Assembly: GCA_003167415.1 (NCBI GenBank) | Contig: PMTF01000021.1 | Coordinates: 1-52,161, forward strand | Direction: 5' to 3' | From: Acidimicrobiaceae bacterium | Lineage (GTDB): Bacteria > Actinomycetota > Acidimicrobiia > Acidimicrobiales > RAAP-2 | DNA: 52,161 nucleotides | In this document: one piece after another, positions 49,969 through 52,161 of the stretch | How the letters are laid out: every line of letters begins with the position of its first letter | How positions within the stretch are numbered: position 1 is the first letter of the stretch | The notes under the pieces: generated by a model | Databases searched by the model: none | The model's input: the letters and a program-made list of their open reading frames with translations, nothing else | What the model was told of the DNA's origin: nothing | Translations under genes and position numbers: made by a program

Positions 49969-51018
49969 CTAGGCGATGGTGATGGATTCGTCCAGGTACA
50001 CGTCCTGTACGGCGTTGATGAGCGCCGCACCTTCTTCGATCGGTCGTTGGAAGGCCTTGCGTCCAAGGATGAGTCCCTGCCCACCGGCGCGCTTGTTGAT
50101 GACCGCAGTGCGAACGGCGCCCGCCCAGTCGTCGTTGCCCTGCGACTCACCGCCGGAGTTAATCAGACCGATGCGGCCGGCGTAGCAGTTGACGACCTGC
50201 CAGCGCGTGAGGTCGATCGGGTTGTCGGTGGTCAACTTGGAATAAACGAGGGGACTGGTCTTTCCGAACTTCACCGCGTTGTAGCCACCGTTGTTGATCG
50301 GCTGCTTCTGCTTGATGATGTCGGCTTCGATGGTGACACCGAGGTGGTTGGCCTGGCCGGTCAAGTCGGCGCTGAGGTGGTAATCGACGCCGTCCTTGAC
50401 GAAAGCGTCATTTCGCAAGTACGTCCAGAGCACCGTGAACATCCCCAGTCGGTGGGCTTCGGCGAAGGCCCGGCCGATCTCTTCGATCTGGCGGATCGAT
50501 CCCTCGGAACCAAAGTAGATCGTCGCGCCGATGCCGACAGCGCCCAGGTCCGAGGCCAACTGGGCCGACGCAAAGAGTCGTTCGTCGTAGGAGTTCGGGT
50601 AACGCAGCAGGTCGTTGTGATTGATCTTCACGATGAAGGGAATCCGGTGCACGTAGCGACGCGAGATCGATCCGAGCGTCCCGAGCGTTGAGGCAATAGC
50701 GTTGCACCCCCCCTCGATGGCCAGGTCGCAGAGCCGGGCCGGATCGAAGTACTCGGGATTGGGCGAGAACGACGCCGCGGCCGAGTGCTCAATGCCCTGG
50801 TCAACAGGGAGGATCGAAAGATAGCCGGTTCCCCGTAGTCGCCCGTGATTGTGCAGGGTTCCCAGGTTCCTCAGCACGGTCGGAGACCGATCGGAGAGGG
50901 CGAACACGTCATCCAGGTAGTTCGGTCCGGGGAGGGTCAGCAGCTCTTTGGGGAAGGCGGTGGCCTGGTGATCGAGCAATGATGACGCTTCGTCACCCAG
51001 TAGCGAGGCAATGTCCAT
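49969..51018 (-). CDS. fbaB: Class I fructose-bisphosphate aldolase (FbaB/DhnA type)
   Basis: A 349-residue protein. [18 protein letters not shown] and [17 protein letters not shown] are conserved. [10 protein letters not shown] contains Lys236, a likely Schiff-base residue; [14 protein letters not shown] and [13 protein letters not shown] bind phosphate. It splits or forms fructose 1,6-bisphosphate. It begins the long co-directional run aldolase-pgsA-gcvH-fha-ftsR-bfn-DUF4232. Confidence 0.93.
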   Translation of the reverse strand: MDIASLLGDEASSLLDHQATAFPKELLTLPGPNYLDDVFALSDRSPTVLRNLGTLHNHGRLRGTGYLSILPVDQGIEHSAAASFSPNPEYFDPARLCDLAIEGGCNAIASTLGTLGSISRRYVHRIPFIVKINHNDLLRYPNSYDERLFASAQLASDLGAVGIGATIYFGSEGSIRQIEEIGRAFAEAHRLGMFTVLWTYLRNDAFVKDGVDYHLSADLTGQANHLGVTIEADIIKQKQPINNGGYNAVKFGKTSPLVYSKLTTDNPIDLTRWQVVNCYAGRIGLINSGGESQGNDDWAGAVRTAVINKRAGGQGLILGRKAFQRPIEEGAALINAVQDVYLDESITIA

Positions 51019-51118
51019 GACCCAAGGTTACAAGATGACAACGTCGACTCATTCTGCTCGCCGCGCCAGAACTCGATATGAAAAGCACAAAGCGAACCTT
51101 CTGGGACAGACTGCGATC

Positions 51119-51493
51119 ATGGACTTCGACTACCAATCATCGCTCTCGCGTCGGCTCCGCGCCGTGCACTCTCTCTACTACGAAGCCTGCGCGTCAATGG
51201 ACCTCGAGCAGGTCAATCGCGTGGTGGTGCCGGGTGTCCTGCCGATCGCGTTCTCGCTGGTGCACCAGTTGCTCATCGAAGACGGCAGCGTCGTGTTCGT
51301 TGGCGACCCGGTGCCCCAGATGAGCGAAACGTGGGCCACGCATGGGCTTGGCGATCAACGACCCCGGCAAGGCCAAGAGCGTCACCGAGATGATGGGTCA
51401 GCGCATCGGCGACTACGGGGCGTTCCTCGACTTCCAGCGACTGGCGTAGGGGCCACCGAGCACTTCGTCGGCCTCTCGGGGATGACGTTCTGA
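51119..51493 (+). pseudogene. DinB-family remnant with frameshifts
   Basis: From ATG 51119 the frame reads MDFDYQSSLSRRLRAVHSLY through VPQMSETWA, like a DinB-type four-helix protein. After about 51335 the continuation that fits the family (MGLAINDPGKAKSVTEMMGQ, then RIGDYGAFLDFQRLA) is in the next frame from 51342 to the TAG at 51447. The last residues (ATEHFVGLSGMTF) fall back in the first frame, ending at 51493. Two compensating shifts, or an indel plus sequencing error, would explain this. Typical relatives are near 160 residues, so it is also short. Confidence 0.55.
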
Positions 51494-51532
51494 CGGTAAC
51501 CTCGGCACCATCGCCAAAGTAGGGAGAGGCCA

Positions 51533-52161
51533 ATGTCGCAAGTCCAAGGAACGACGACCGAAAAGTTCGCTGGCCTCGTCGATCACCTAGAGAAGACGCT
51601 CGCGAATGGCGACGACGTCGGCGCGTCCATCGCCGTATACCACCACGAAGAACTCGTGGCCGACCTTTGGGGCGGCTACCGCGACGAGGCGAAGACGACG
51701 CCGTGGGACCGCGACACGCTCGTGAACGTCTGGTCAACCACCAAGACCATGACGTTCCTGGTCGCCTTGATGCTCTACGACCGCGGCGAACTTGACTTCA
51801 ACTCCCCCGTCGCGACCTACTGGCCGGAGTTCGCCGTCAACGGCAAGGCGGACATCGAGGTACACCACCTCATGAATCACAGTGCCGGCCTCTCGGGCTG
51901 GCACGAGTCGATCTCGCCCGAAGACCTCGCGGATTGGGAACTGGCCACTTCGCTGCTCGCCGCGCAAGCGCCGTGGTGGGAGGACCGCTCGATGACCGGC
52001 TACCACGCCGTGACCCAGGGGTTTCTCTTGGGCGAGGTAGTTCGGCGAATTACCGGCACGACCATCGGACAGTTCTTCAAGAGTGAAGTCGCCGACGTGC
52101 TCGGTGTCGATTTCTTCATCGGGCTGCCCGAGTCCGAAGAGCACCGCGTCAGCTTGGTGAT
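51533..52161 (+). CDS. Serine beta-lactamase/esterase-family protein (partial, runs off the window)
   Basis: The frame is open from ATG 51533 (AGGGAGAGG just upstream) to the window end, 209 residues so far. STTK at 68-71 is the SxxK nucleophile motif of class C beta-lactamases and EstB esterases. VHHLMNHSAGLSGWH and the TGYHAVTQGFLLGEVVRRITG stretch, containing the catalytic Tyr, follow. Environmental members mostly act as esterases or peptidases. The C-terminal KTG-like motif lies outside the window. Confidence 0.88.
   Translation, partial: MSQVQGTTTEKFAGLVDHLEKTLANGDDVGASIAVYHHEELVADLWGGYRDEAKTTPWDRDTLVNVWSTTKTMTFLVALMLYDRGELDFNSPVATYWPEFAVNGKADIEVHHLMNHSAGLSGWHESISPEDLADWELATSLLAAQAPWWEDRSMTGYHAVTQGFLLGEVVRRITGTTIGQFFKSEVADVLGVDFFIGLPESEEHRVSLV

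Overview
The window looks like chromosome of a high-GC actinobacterium. The best evidence is a block at the right end: a class I aldolase, pgsA, gcvH, an FHA protein, a MerR regulator and a bifunctional-nuclease-type protein, in an order close to the gcvH-garA-ftsR-DUF151 block of mycobacteria. The split glycine dehydrogenase (gcvPA plus gcvPB) makes a deep branch such as Acidimicrobiia plausible, but that is inference. By eye, GC content and coding density rise from left to right, changing near 23 kb.

Region 1 (1-19 kb) is accessory DNA with an unusual layout. Nineteen short repeats of one family occur here, all in the same orientation. Thirteen are a 42-nt form (type A; one copy has a 1-nt deletion and one has lost its right arm) and six are a 35-nt form (type B; one copy is shorter). 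Both begin CGCCAGT and end in a GTCGG-4 nt-CCGAC hairpin. Nearly every interval between neighbouring repeats holds exactly one gene, on either strand. The genes are typical mobile cargo: secreted and lipoprotein hypotheticals, a methyltransferase, an aminoglycoside phosphotransferase-like protein, an AadA-like nucleotidyltransferase, a Nudix hydrolase, two P-loop kinases (one of the chloramphenicol phosphotransferase type), a ribbon-helix-helix protein, a FixL-like hybrid histidine kinase, a diguanylate cyclase, a secreted SGNH esterase and a CoA-transferase. The layout resembles an integron cassette array, but the repeats are not canonical attC sites and no integrase lies in the window.

Region 2 (19-26.4 kb) has no clear repeats. 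It holds a small Cys-rich protein, a P-loop kinase, a methyltransferase, a PAS-GGDEF protein and a cupin. A well-formed fluoride riboswitch then precedes a Kef/CPA-type cation/proton antiporter. An ArsB-like permease and a TraR/DksA-like protein that has lost its zinc cysteines follow.

Region 3 (26.4-34.4 kb) is a catabolic island. A PuuD-like glutamine amidotransferase, a cytochrome P450 and a PuuA-like glutamine synthetase lie beside a tightly overlapping operon that resembles homoprotocatechuate meta-cleavage: FAH-family hydrolase/decarboxylase, aldehyde dehydrogenase, LigB-type extradiol dioxygenase, acetoacetate-decarboxylase-fold protein and MarR regulator. One reading is gamma-glutamyl activation of an aromatic amine feeding catechol ring cleavage.

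Region 4 (34.4-52 kb) is mostly housekeeping. It contains merR-nuclease-like-gcvT-gcvPA-gcvPB, thiG and thiD, a GT87-like membrane protein, an alpha/beta hydrolase, an AcuI/YhdH-type reductase, an amino-acid permease, the fba-pgsA-gcvH-fha-merR-bfn-DUF4232 run, a frameshifted DinB-like remnant and the start of a beta-lactamase-family protein.
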